From NCBI GenBank assembly GCA_023701085.1, contig JAMPXR010000054.1, positions 1 through 10,035 on the forward strand: a stretch of 10,035 nt of DNA, read 5' to 3'. The position numbers and the translations under genes are program-made. The notes under the pieces were generated by a model. That model did not search any database. It worked only from the letters and a program-made list of their open reading frames with translations, and was not told the origin of the DNA. Position 1 is the first letter of the stretch, and each line of letters opens with the position of its first letter. Shown in pieces: positions 1 to 5,491 of the stretch. Source of the stretch: Ramlibacter sp. (lineage in GTDB: Bacteria > Pseudomonadota > Gammaproteobacteria > Burkholderiales > Burkholderiaceae_C).

Positions 1-1
1 C

Positions 2-2140
2 TCGACCGGGCATGCGGTGCGCGACGCGGCCGGCCGCATCGTGCGGGTCGAAGGCGCGGTGCAGGAGATCGCGCCGCAGGGCCATCGCGCGGGCACCCTG
101 ATGCGCCACACCGTCAGCATGGGCGGCGCCATGGGCGGGATCGAGCCGTTCTCCACGATCGATCGCGAAGGTCGCTTCACCTACGTGAACGAGCAGGCCG
201 AGCAATTGCTGGGCCGGCGCGCCACCGAGCTTCTGGGCCGCAAGATCTGGAACTCGTTCCAGAAGACGGTGCGCATGCGGCTGGAAGAACAGTTCAGGGC
301 CGCGGTCGGCGGCGATCAGATCCTGGAGGTGGAGGAACTCGACGCCAACCTGTCGCGCCGCATCGAGGCGCGCGGCTACCCCTTCGGCGCCGGCCTGGCG
401 GTGCACCTGCGCGACGTCACGGCGCGGCACAAGTCGCAGGAGCAATTGCGCCTGCTCGAAAGCAGCATCGCGCGCCTGAACGACGTCGTGATCATCACCG
501 AGGCCGGGCCGTTCAATGCGCCCGGGCCGCGCATCGTCTTCGTCAACGAGGCGTTCGAGCGACGCACCGGGTATGCGCGCGAGGAGGTGCTGGGCCGCAC
601 GCCCCGGCTGCTGCAGGGCCCCGCCACGCAGCGCGAGGAACTGGACCGCATCCGCGCGGCGATGGAGCAGTGGCAGCCCGCCCGGGTCGACCTGATCAAC
701 TACAAGAAGAACGGCGAGGCGTTCTGGGTCGACCTGGAGGTTTCGCCGGTGTGGGACCACGAGCGCAGGCTCACGCACTGGGTGGCGGTGGGGCGCGACA
801 TCACCGAGCGCAAGACGGCCGAGGAAAAGATCCAGTACCTGGCCTTCTACGACCCGCTGACCCGCCTGCCCAATCGCCAGCTGTTGCTGGACCGCCTGCA
901 GCGCGCCCTGTCGGACCGCGACCGGCCGCGCGAGGGCGCGCTGATGTTCATCGACCTGGACAACTTCAAGGTTCTCAACGACACCATGGGCCACCAGAAG
1001 GGCGACCTGCTGCTGCAGCAGGTGGCCGAGCGCCTGCGCTCCTGCGTGGCCCGCGGCGACACGGTGGCGCGGCTCGGTGGCGACGAGTTCGTGATCCTGC
1101 TGGAGAACAGCGGACACAAGCCGCTGGAGCCGGCCGCCGGCGCGCGAATCGTGAGCGAGCGCATTCTGGCCCGGCTGGGCGAGCCTTACCTGCTGGCCGG
1201 CCACCTGCACCACAGCACCTGCAGCATCGGCGTGACGCTGTTCGGCCGCGCGCCGTGGACGGTGAGCGAACTGCTCAAGCAGGCCGACCTGGCGATGTAC
1301 CAGGCCAAGAACGCCGGGCGCAACACGGTCTGCTTCTTCGATCCGGAAATGCAGGCGGTGGTCACCGCCAACGCGACGCTGGCGGCCGATCTGCGCGAGG
1401 CGTGGCGCGAAAGCCAGTTCCTCATCGACTACCAGCCGCAGGTCGGCGCCGATGGGCGCATGACGGGCGTCGAAGCGCTGCTGCGCTGGCGGCACCCGCA
1501 CCGCGAGCTGGTGCCGCCGGCGCACTTCATTTCCACCGCCGAGGACACCTCGCTGATCGTCCCGATCGGGCACTGGGTGCTGGAGCAGGCCTGCGCCCAG
1601 CTGGCGCAATGGGCCAAGCGGCCCGAGCGCAGCCATCTGAGCATCGCCGTGAACGTGAGCGTGCGCCAGTTCCGGCATCCGGACTTCGTGGACGAGGTGA
1701 TGACGGCCATCGCCAGCCTGGGCACCGCGCCCCACAAGCTCAAGCTGGAACTGACGGAGAGCCTGCTGGCCGACGGCATTGAAGTGACCGTGGCCAAGAT
1801 GGGCAGCCTGAAGGCGATGGGCGTGGCGCTGTCGCTGGACGACTTCGGCATGGGCTATTCCTCGCTGTCCTACCTCAAGCGCCTGCCGCTGGACCAGTTG
1901 AAGATCGACCGGGAATTCGTCAAGGACATCCTGACCGACGCCAACGACGCGGCGATCGCCCGCACCATCATCGGGCTGGCGCAGAGCCTGGGCCTGGGCG
2001 TGCTCGCCGAGGGCGTGGAAACCGAGGCCCAGCGCGCCTTCCTGGCGCAGCAGGGCTGCAACGAGTATCAGGGCTTCCTGTTCTGCAGACCCCTGCCCAT
2101 CGAGCAGCTCGAGGTCTTCATGGACGACAACGAGGGCTGA
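2..2140 (+). CDS. PAS-PAS-GGDEF-EAL cyclic-di-GMP signalling protein (5' partial)
   Basis: This reading frame is open from the window edge, so the true start lies upstream; a GTG at 17 is probably internal. Residues are counted from base 2. The first ~25 residues look like the end of a PAS/PAC domain. A PAS domain follows at ~50-140 (FTYVNEQAEQLLG), then a LOV-like PAS at ~148-275 (FVNEAFERRTGY, GRTPRLLQG, DITERK). The GGDEF domain spans ~280-445 with an intact GGDEF at 359-363, and the EAL domain ~455-700 with EALLRW at 491, ELTES, DDFGMGYSSL, KIDREFV and AEGVE. All the usual EAL metal and catalytic residues appear present, so phosphodiesterase activity is likely, and cyclase activity is possible. 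The RxxD inhibitory site has Ala in place of Arg. The LOV photoactive Cys is replaced by Pro, so this is not a classical blue-light sensor. The input signal is unknown. No transmembrane segment is visible in this part. Confidence 0.95.
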   Translation, partial: STGHAVRDAAGRIVRVEGAVQEIAPQGHRAGTLMRHTVSMGGAMGGIEPFSTIDREGRFTYVNEQAEQLLGRRATELLGRKIWNSFQKTVRMRLEEQFRAAVGGDQILEVEELDANLSRRIEARGYPFGAGLAVHLRDVTARHKSQEQLRLLESSIARLNDVVIITEAGPFNAPGPRIVFVNEAFERRTGYAREEVLGRTPRLLQGPATQREELDRIRAAMEQWQPARVDLINYKKNGEAFWVDLEVSPVWDHERRLTHWVAVGRDITERKTAEEKIQYLAFYDPLTRLPNRQLLLDRLQRALSDRDRPREGALMFIDLDNFKVLNDTMGHQKGDLLLQQVAERLRSCVARGDTVARLGGDEFVILLENSGHKPLEPAAGARIVSERILARLGEPYLLAGHLHHSTCSIGVTLFGRAPWTVSELLKQADLAMYQAKNAGRNTVCFFDPEMQAVVTANATLAADLREAWRESQFLIDYQPQVGADGRMTGVEALLRWRHPHRELVPPAHFISTAEDTSLIVPIGHWVLEQACAQLAQWAKRPERSHLSIAVNVSVRQFRHPDFVDEVMTAIASLGTAPHKLKLELTESLLADGIEVTVAKMGSLKAMGVALSLDDFGMGYSSLSYLKRLPLDQLKIDREFVKDILTDANDAAIARTIIGLAQSLGLGVLAEGVETEAQRAFLAQQGCNEYQGFLFCRPLPIEQLEVFMDDNEG

Positions 2141-2143
2141 AGG

Positions 2144-2157
2144 CGCGGCGCGCCGCG
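2144..2157. other. Perfect 14-bp GC palindrome between convergent genes
   Basis: CGCGGCGCGCCGCG is its own reverse complement and lies in the 19-base gap between the stop of the GGDEF-EAL gene and the stop of the opposing gene. It could fold into a 5-bp stem with a 4-base loop on either strand and act as a weak bidirectional terminator. There is no T-tract on either side, so this role is only a guess. Confidence 0.3.
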
Positions 2158-2159
2158 TA

Positions 2160-3095
2160 TCACACCGGCACGATGCCCAGGGGCGCCGTCGGCATGGCGC
2201 GCGGCATCCGCATGACGATCTGCTCATGGCCGCGAACCAGCTCGACGGACTCGGCCGTCGCCAGGGCCTGCACGTCGGACCATTCCAGATGCCGGTAGCT
2301 CGGCCCGAAAGGCACGGCCTCGGACGGCTCCTGCCTGGGGGCCAGGCGCACGGAAATCTCGGCGAATCCGCCCACCACCTCGGCCTTCACCCGGACCTCG
2401 CAGGGATGGGCGGCGGCGTCCGTCAGGGCGATCAGCGACGCCATCAGCAGGTTGCGCAAGCTCACGCGCCACACTTCGAAATCGGTGTCGGGCACTTCCT
2501 TGACGATGGAGAAGCCGCGAAAGTTGAAGTTGGTGGCCAGCAGCGCCAGGCAATCCTCGATGCCTTCGGACAGGCGCACACCCTCGTCTTCGCCCGGTTC
2601 GATCCAGGCGGCCACCTTCAGGCAGTCCATCACCGCGTCGCGGGCCAGCCGGTTGAGTTTCGAGATGCTGGCCTGGAAGTCCTCCGGCTCGGTCGAGCCG
2701 CGCTCCAGGCGCGCATTCAACACCTCCGCCATCATCGAAATGGCCTGCAGGTTGACCACCATGTCGTGCTTGAGCGCGGGGGCGAGCCTGCGCAGCACCC
2801 CATAACGCGCGGCTTCGGCGCCGGCGACGCGCGGCCGCCGCGCCGGCGGCGCGGCGCTGCCTGCAGGGGCGGGGGCCGCCTCGCCCGTGCCCCAGCGCCG
2901 TTGCCGGCCCTGTCGCTCGAGTTCGTCTTCGGCGTGGCGCCGTTCGTCGGTCACGCTGGCCGCCTGCTTTCTCGGCTGCACGCCCGGCGCGCGAAGGCCT
3001 CGCCCGCGCGCCGGCGCCAGCACGCACGCCGCCCCGCGCGCGGCACGGAATGAACGGAAAGAAGCTGGTCCATGGCTTGGACGAGTATGACTCAT
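2160..3095 (-). CDS. Degenerate histidine-kinase-like protein (DHp/H-box with eroded ATPase domain)
   Basis: I do not recognise a named family. With the ATG at 3095 the product is 311 residues. That start is chosen because AAGGA (3105-3109) lies 9 bases upstream; an ATG at 3113 has no such site, and a GTG at 2954 would give a shorter protein. The first ~95 residues are Arg/Ala/Pro-rich and probably disordered. Residues ~105-165 look like a histidine-kinase dimerisation helix pair, with an H-box-like LKHDMVVNLQAIS (His110). At ~214-227 the segment RNLLMASLIALTDAA resembles an N-box but has Ala (residue 219) where the ATP/Mg-binding Asn belongs. No G1 or G2 glycine boxes are visible. This pattern suggests a phosphotransferase or pseudokinase of the ChpT/Spo0B type rather than an active kinase, but that is inference from motifs. 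No membrane segment is evident. It is convergent with the cyclic-di-GMP gene and divergent from greB. Confidence 0.7.
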   Translation of the reverse strand: MSHTRPSHGPASFRSFRAARGAACVLAPARGRGLRAPGVQPRKQAASVTDERRHAEDELERQGRQRRWGTGEAAPAPAGSAAPPARRPRVAGAEAARYGVLRRLAPALKHDMVVNLQAISMMAEVLNARLERGSTEPEDFQASISKLNRLARDAVMDCLKVAAWIEPGEDEGVRLSEGIEDCLALLATNFNFRGFSIVKEVPDTDFEVWRVSLRNLLMASLIALTDAAAHPCEVRVKAEVVGGFAEISVRLAPRQEPSEAVPFGPSYRHLEWSDVQALATAESVELVRGHEQIVMRMPRAMPTAPLGIVPV

Positions 3096-3121
3096 GTTCC
3101 GCGATCCTTGCATCCCATGCC

Positions 3122-3150
3122 TGTAGGATAAGTCTCATGCCCTTGTAGGA
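3122..3150. promoter_or_regulatory. Direct repeat TGTAGGA x2 in the divergent promoter region
   Basis: TGTAGGA occurs at 3122-3128 and again at 3144-3150, a start-to-start distance of 22 bp, close to two helical turns. Both copies lie between the divergent starts at 3095 and 3194. Such spacing would suit a dimeric regulator touching one DNA face. No regulator is identified. Confidence 0.3.
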
Positions 3151-3153
3151 CGG

Positions 3154-3176
3154 GCGCCGCGCGCCATTCGCGGCGC
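3154..3176. promoter_or_regulatory. Perfect 8-bp inverted repeat just upstream of greB
   Basis: GCGCCGCG (3154-3161) and CGCGGCGC (3169-3176) are exact reverse complements separated by 7 bases, ending 17 bases before the greB ATG. It could be a hairpin in the 5' leader of the mRNA or an operator. In this GC-rich genome chance remains possible. Confidence 0.35.
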
Positions 3177-3193
3177 TTCGGTATCCTTGCGAC

Positions 3194-3763
3194 ATGAGCA
3201 AGGCCTTCACGCGGGATCCGGAAGTCGAGGACGAGGACGAACCCTCGCCGCCCGAACTCGCGGCCGGCGCCAGGAACTACATCACGCCGCAAGGCTATGC
3301 GCGCCTGCGGGCCGAATTGATGCAGCTGATCGATGAGGAGCGGCCCAAGGTGGTCGAGGTCGTGCATTGGGCGGCCGGCAACGGCGACCGCTCGGAGAAC
3401 GGCGACTACATCTACGGCAAGAAGCGCCTGCGCGAGATCGACCGGCGCATCCGTTTCCTGACCCGGCGGCTGGAGCTGGCCGAAGTGACCGACCCGGCGG
3501 TGCACCACGGAGGCGACCAGGTGTTTTTCGGCGCCACCGTCACCTACGCCGAGGCCCGCGGCCAGGAGCGCACGGTCACCATCCTGGGCATCGACGAGGC
3601 GGACAGCGCGCACGGGCAGGTGAGCTGGATCTCACCGATCGCGCGCGCGCTGCTCAAGTCGCGCGCGGGGGACGTGGTCAGGCTGGTCACGCCCGCCGGG
3701 ATGCAGGAGATCGAGGTTGTGCAGGTGAGCTATCCGGCGCCGCGTCCCGGCGCGGGCCGCTGA
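3194..3763 (+). CDS. greB: Transcript cleavage factor GreB
   Basis: The 189-residue product is a Gre factor. It enters the secondary channel of RNA polymerase and stimulates cleavage of backtracked RNA. The N-terminal coiled coil runs from about residue 29 to 100 (YITPQGYARLRAELMQLIDE), with the tip NGDRSENGDY carrying the acidic residues that coordinate the catalytic Mg. YIYGKKRLREIDRRIRFL then follows, a GreB rather than GreA signature. The C-terminal FKBP-like domain contains VFFGATVTYA, ILGIDEAD and SWISPIARALL. It is about 30 residues longer than E. coli GreB because of an acidic N-terminal extension (EVEDEDEPSPPE). The ATG at 3194 has no clear Shine-Dalgarno site. The gene appears monocistronic, convergent with apbE. 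Confidence 0.95.
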   Translation: MSKAFTRDPEVEDEDEPSPPELAAGARNYITPQGYARLRAELMQLIDEERPKVVEVVHWAAGNGDRSENGDYIYGKKRLREIDRRIRFLTRRLELAEVTDPAVHHGGDQVFFGATVTYAEARGQERTVTILGIDEADSAHGQVSWISPIARALLKSRAGDVVRLVTPAGMQEIEVVQVSYPAPRPGAGR

Positions 3764-3774
3764 CGCGAAGCGGC
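3756..3774. terminator. Possible hairpin terminator between convergent greB and apbE
   Basis: GCCGCT (3756-3761) pairs with AGCGGC (3769-3774) across a 7-base loop and overlaps the greB stop codon. A stem here could serve both convergent genes. There is no T-tract, so it would not be a canonical intrinsic terminator. Confidence 0.3.
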
Positions 3775-3779
3775 GCGGC

Positions 3780-4871
3780 TCACCCCAGCCGCAGGCGCTG
3801 GCGCATCCCGGGCGTCATCCACAATCCGCCGTCGTCGCCGGCGATCAAGCCTTCGACACCGCGCGTGCCGACCACCAGTTCGCGGCCGTCGGCCGGCCCG
3901 AGCACCATCGCCGCGGCGCCCAGGCCATTGACGCTCGCGAGGTCGGCGCCGATCAGGGTGACACCGTGCGGCCCCTGCGCCGGGTAGCCGGTCTTCGGGT
4001 CGAGCACATGGTGATAACGCCGCCCGTCACGCACGAAGAAGCGTTCGTAGTCGCCCGAGGAGGCGACGAATCCCTCGCGCAGGTCCAGCGTCGCCAGCAG
4101 GCGATCGGGGTGGCGCGGATCGCGGATGCCGACCCGCCAGGGGCGGATCGCCGGGCCGCTCATGGCGACGACGTCGCCGCCGCCGTTGACCAGGGCGTGC
4201 CGGATGCCGTGCTGCCGCAGGGTCTCCAGCCCCGCCTCCAGGATGTAGAGTTTTGCGATGCCGCCCAGGTCCACGCGCATCCCGCGCTGGCGCAGGTAGG
4301 CGGTGCCGGCACGCTCGTCCAGCACCAGCTTGCGGTAATCCACGACCGGCAGGTGCGCCGCGACATGGGCCGGCGTCGGCATCTGCGGATGCCGCGGATC
4401 GAAGTGCCAGCGGCCCACCGACCCGACGGTGACGTCGAACGCGCCGCCGCTGCGCCGCGACACGTCCCGGGCCATCGCCAGCACGCGCAGCATCTCCGCC
4501 CCGACGGGCACCGGCTGCAGGCCGGCGGCGAGGTTGAGCGCGGCCACACGGCTGGTCGGCTCGTAATGGCTCATCACGCCCGCCAGCCGCTCCATCCGGT
4601 CGAACGCGGCTTGCTGCGCCGCGCGCAGCAGCTGCGCGTCGTCGGCCACCGCCGCGATGTCCACCTGCGTGCCCATCAGGGCGCGCGACTGGCGCAGGCG
4701 CGCCGGCTCGCCCACGGCGCCGCCGGTCAGCGGCCAGGCGGCCAGTCCGGCGCCCAGCGCCCCGGCCAGCGCGAACCGGCGCCGGCGCGGGCTGGCAGGC
4801 TCGGCGCGACGCGCCGGGATGAAATGCTCCGTCCGGGCCTGCGGTCCCGGCGCCTGCTGTTCGCGTGGCAC
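3780..4871 (-). CDS. apbE: FAD:protein FMN transferase, ApbE family (NosX-like by context)
   Basis: ApbE enzymes use FAD to attach FMN covalently to Thr in periplasmic flavoproteins; here the likely client is NosR, encoded nearby. The GTG at 4871 is chosen because it leaves one base after the cytochrome stop. An ATG at 4922 would overlap that gene by 50 bases. This gives 363 residues. A twin-arginine signal is visible (RRRRFALAG at ~29-37, then a hydrophobic stretch), indicating export by Tat. Family motifs are HYEPTSRVAALN, GGAFDVTVGSV, VDLGGIAK, NGGGDV and HHVLDPKTGYPAQGP. Two departures stand out. The usual ADALATALFVLG-type metal loop reads ASVNGLGAAAMVLG, with Asn315 where the Mg-binding Asp is expected and Ala at the usual Thr. 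Also, GIAKGY reads GIAKLY. Function as a flavin transferase is likely from the family, but activity is not assured. Confidence 0.9.
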   Translation of the reverse strand: MPREQQAPGPQARTEHFIPARRAEPASPRRRRFALAGALGAGLAAWPLTGGAVGEPARLRQSRALMGTQVDIAAVADDAQLLRAAQQAAFDRMERLAGVMSHYEPTSRVAALNLAAGLQPVPVGAEMLRVLAMARDVSRRSGGAFDVTVGSVGRWHFDPRHPQMPTPAHVAAHLPVVDYRKLVLDERAGTAYLRQRGMRVDLGGIAKLYILEAGLETLRQHGIRHALVNGGGDVVAMSGPAIRPWRVGIRDPRHPDRLLATLDLREGFVASSGDYERFFVRDGRRYHHVLDPKTGYPAQGPHGVTLIGADLASVNGLGAAAMVLGPADGRELVVGTRGVEGLIAGDDGGLWMTPGMRQRLRLG

Positions 4872-4872
4872 C

Positions 4873-5280
4873 TTAGCGCGACTGATCGGCCATGAATTTG
4901 ACGGCGGCCTTGACTTCGTCATCCGACAGCGCGGTGGAGCCGCCCTTCGGAGGCATCTGGCCCTTGGCGCCGGTGAAGCCCTCGATCGCGTGCTTGTTGA
5001 GCACGTCGACGCCTTGCGCGATGCGCGGGGCCCAATCGGCCTTGTCGCCGGGCTTGGGCGCGCCGGCCACGCCGGCCGCGTGGCACATCGCGCAGGTCTT
5101 GTTGAACGTGGCCTTGCCGACCGTGTTCTCGGCCTCCGCGGGTGCGGCCGGGGCGGCGGGGGCGGCGGCCGGGGCGGGCGTGCCCGCCTGAGGCGCCGCA
5201 GGCGCGGGGGCTTCTGTCTTGCCGCAGGCGACCAGCAACAGGGCGGCGCAGGCTGCCGCAGTAAGCGAAAGATGTTTCAT
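4873..5280 (-). CDS. Lipoprotein c-type cytochrome (c5-like), candidate electron donor in N2O respiration
   Basis: The 135-residue product has a lipoprotein signal (LLLVACG, Cys19), so it is probably anchored by lipid in the periplasm. An Ala/Pro-rich linker (~24-50) follows, then one heme c domain: CAMCH at 63-67 and a likely axial Met at 109 in GQMPPKGG. This layout is that of small class I cytochromes of the c5 type. It lies immediately upstream of apbE on the same strand and is divergent from nosZ. It therefore probably passes electrons to NosZ or NosR, a role proposed for NosC-type cytochromes; that link is inferred from position. No good Shine-Dalgarno site precedes the ATG at 5280. A TAGAAT -10-like hexamer lies upstream on the minus strand (5319-5314). 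Confidence 0.93.
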   Translation of the reverse strand: MKHLSLTAAACAALLLVACGKTEAPAPAAPQAGTPAPAAAPAAPAAPAEAENTVGKATFNKTCAMCHAAGVAGAPKPGDKADWAPRIAQGVDVLNKHAIEGFTGAKGQMPPKGGSTALSDDEVKAAVKFMADQSR

Positions 5281-5313
5281 GGATGTGCTGAAAGAGGAAA
5301 AACGCAGTGGCGA

Positions 5314-5319
5314 ATTCTA
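5314..5319 (-). promoter_or_regulatory. Candidate -10 box for the cytochrome c / apbE transcript
   Basis: On the minus strand TAGAAT matches five of six bases of the sigma-70 -10 consensus, 34 bases before the cytochrome ATG. No -35 box is seen at the right distance, which would suit an activator-dependent promoter. With a start near 5307, the FNR-like site at 5363-5376 would be centred at about -62. Confidence 0.35.
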
Positions 5320-5362
5320 AGCGCTGTGACCGATGAGAAAATCACCCGGATCGCCGTCGCGC

Positions 5363-5376
5363 TTGACAAATCGCAA
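5363..5376 (+). promoter_or_regulatory. FNR/DNR-like binding site in the nosZ-cytochrome divergent region
   Basis: TTGACAAATCGCAA fits the TTGAY-N4-RTCAA pattern of FNR/DNR/NNR regulators, with a perfect left half-site and three of five bases in the right half. If it acts at -41.5, transcription would start near 5411, just before the leader Shine-Dalgarno sequence. A GATGAT hexamer at 5399-5404 (four of six matches to TATAAT) would be the -10 box. Control of nos genes by this regulator family under low oxygen and nitric oxide is well established; this particular site is inferred. Confidence 0.5.
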
Positions 5377-5413
5377 GCCATGGCTGAGTGGGCGAAACGA
5401 TGATTCAGCCTGC

Positions 5414-5446
5414 GAGGAGGAAAAGGTGTACCGGCAGTTCCTCTTC
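5414..5446 (+). promoter_or_regulatory. Stem-loop in nosZ leader masking a strong Shine-Dalgarno sequence
   Basis: GAGGAGGAA (5414-5422) can pair with TTCCTCTTC (5438-5446), giving nine consecutive pairs including one G-U, with a 15-base loop that carries the GTG of the upstream ORF. The left arm is the only strong ribosome binding site in the leader. A T-rich run (5455-5463) follows nine bases after the stem, too far for a standard terminator. The pairing is read directly from the sequence; a regulatory role is inference. Confidence 0.45.
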
Positions 5447-5491
5447 TGTAGTGCTTCTTTTTTGTTTGACTGTTACAAGGAAATCTTATGA
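5426..5491 (+). CDS. Putative 21-codon leader ORF translationally coupled to nosZ
   Basis: GTG at 5426 lies five bases after GAGGAGG (5414-5420), the best ribosome binding site in the region. The frame runs 21 codons and ends at TGA 5489-5491, overlapping the nosZ ATG (5488-5490) as ATGA. The peptide begins VYRQFLFCSASF and ends CYKEIL; it is rich in Phe and has two Cys. It is in a different frame from nosZ. The likely role, if any, is to load ribosomes for coupled translation of nosZ or to sense a condition through its own translation. No homolog is known to me. The short length means chance cannot be excluded. Confidence 0.4.
   Translation: MYRQFLFCSASFLFDCYKEIL
5477..5483 (+). promoter_or_regulatory. 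nosZ ribosome binding site
   Basis: AAGGAAA ends four bases before the nosZ ATG at 5488, with the AAGG core seven bases from it. It is a moderate Shine-Dalgarno match and supports this ATG over the internal ATG at 5533, which begins at MRRRGF. Confidence 0.6.

Noticed and set aside
2226..3053. Plus-strand frame of 275 codons opposite the histidine-kinase-like gene
   Set aside because: Composition (His, Arg, Gly, Gln) is typical of an antisense shadow. The minus-strand frame has H-box-like helices and a Shine-Dalgarno site.
2224..3210. Second minus-strand frame of 328 codons overlapping the kinase-like gene
   Set aside because: It becomes almost pure Arg/Ala/Gly/Pro, and its start would lie inside greB. 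No motif supports it or a frameshift joining the two frames.
4872..4922. ApbE start at ATG 4922
   Set aside because: It would overlap the cytochrome coding end by 50 bases and place 45 residues before the Tat motif; the GTG at 4871 fits the gene junction better.
5380..5403. Seven-codon ATG frame in the nosZ upstream region
   Set aside because: There is no ribosome binding site, and it lies before the inferred transcript start near 5411.
5455..5463. T-rich run as an intrinsic terminator in the nosZ leader
   Set aside because: The preceding stem ends nine bases earlier and is not GC-rich at its base, so it does not fit a standard terminator.
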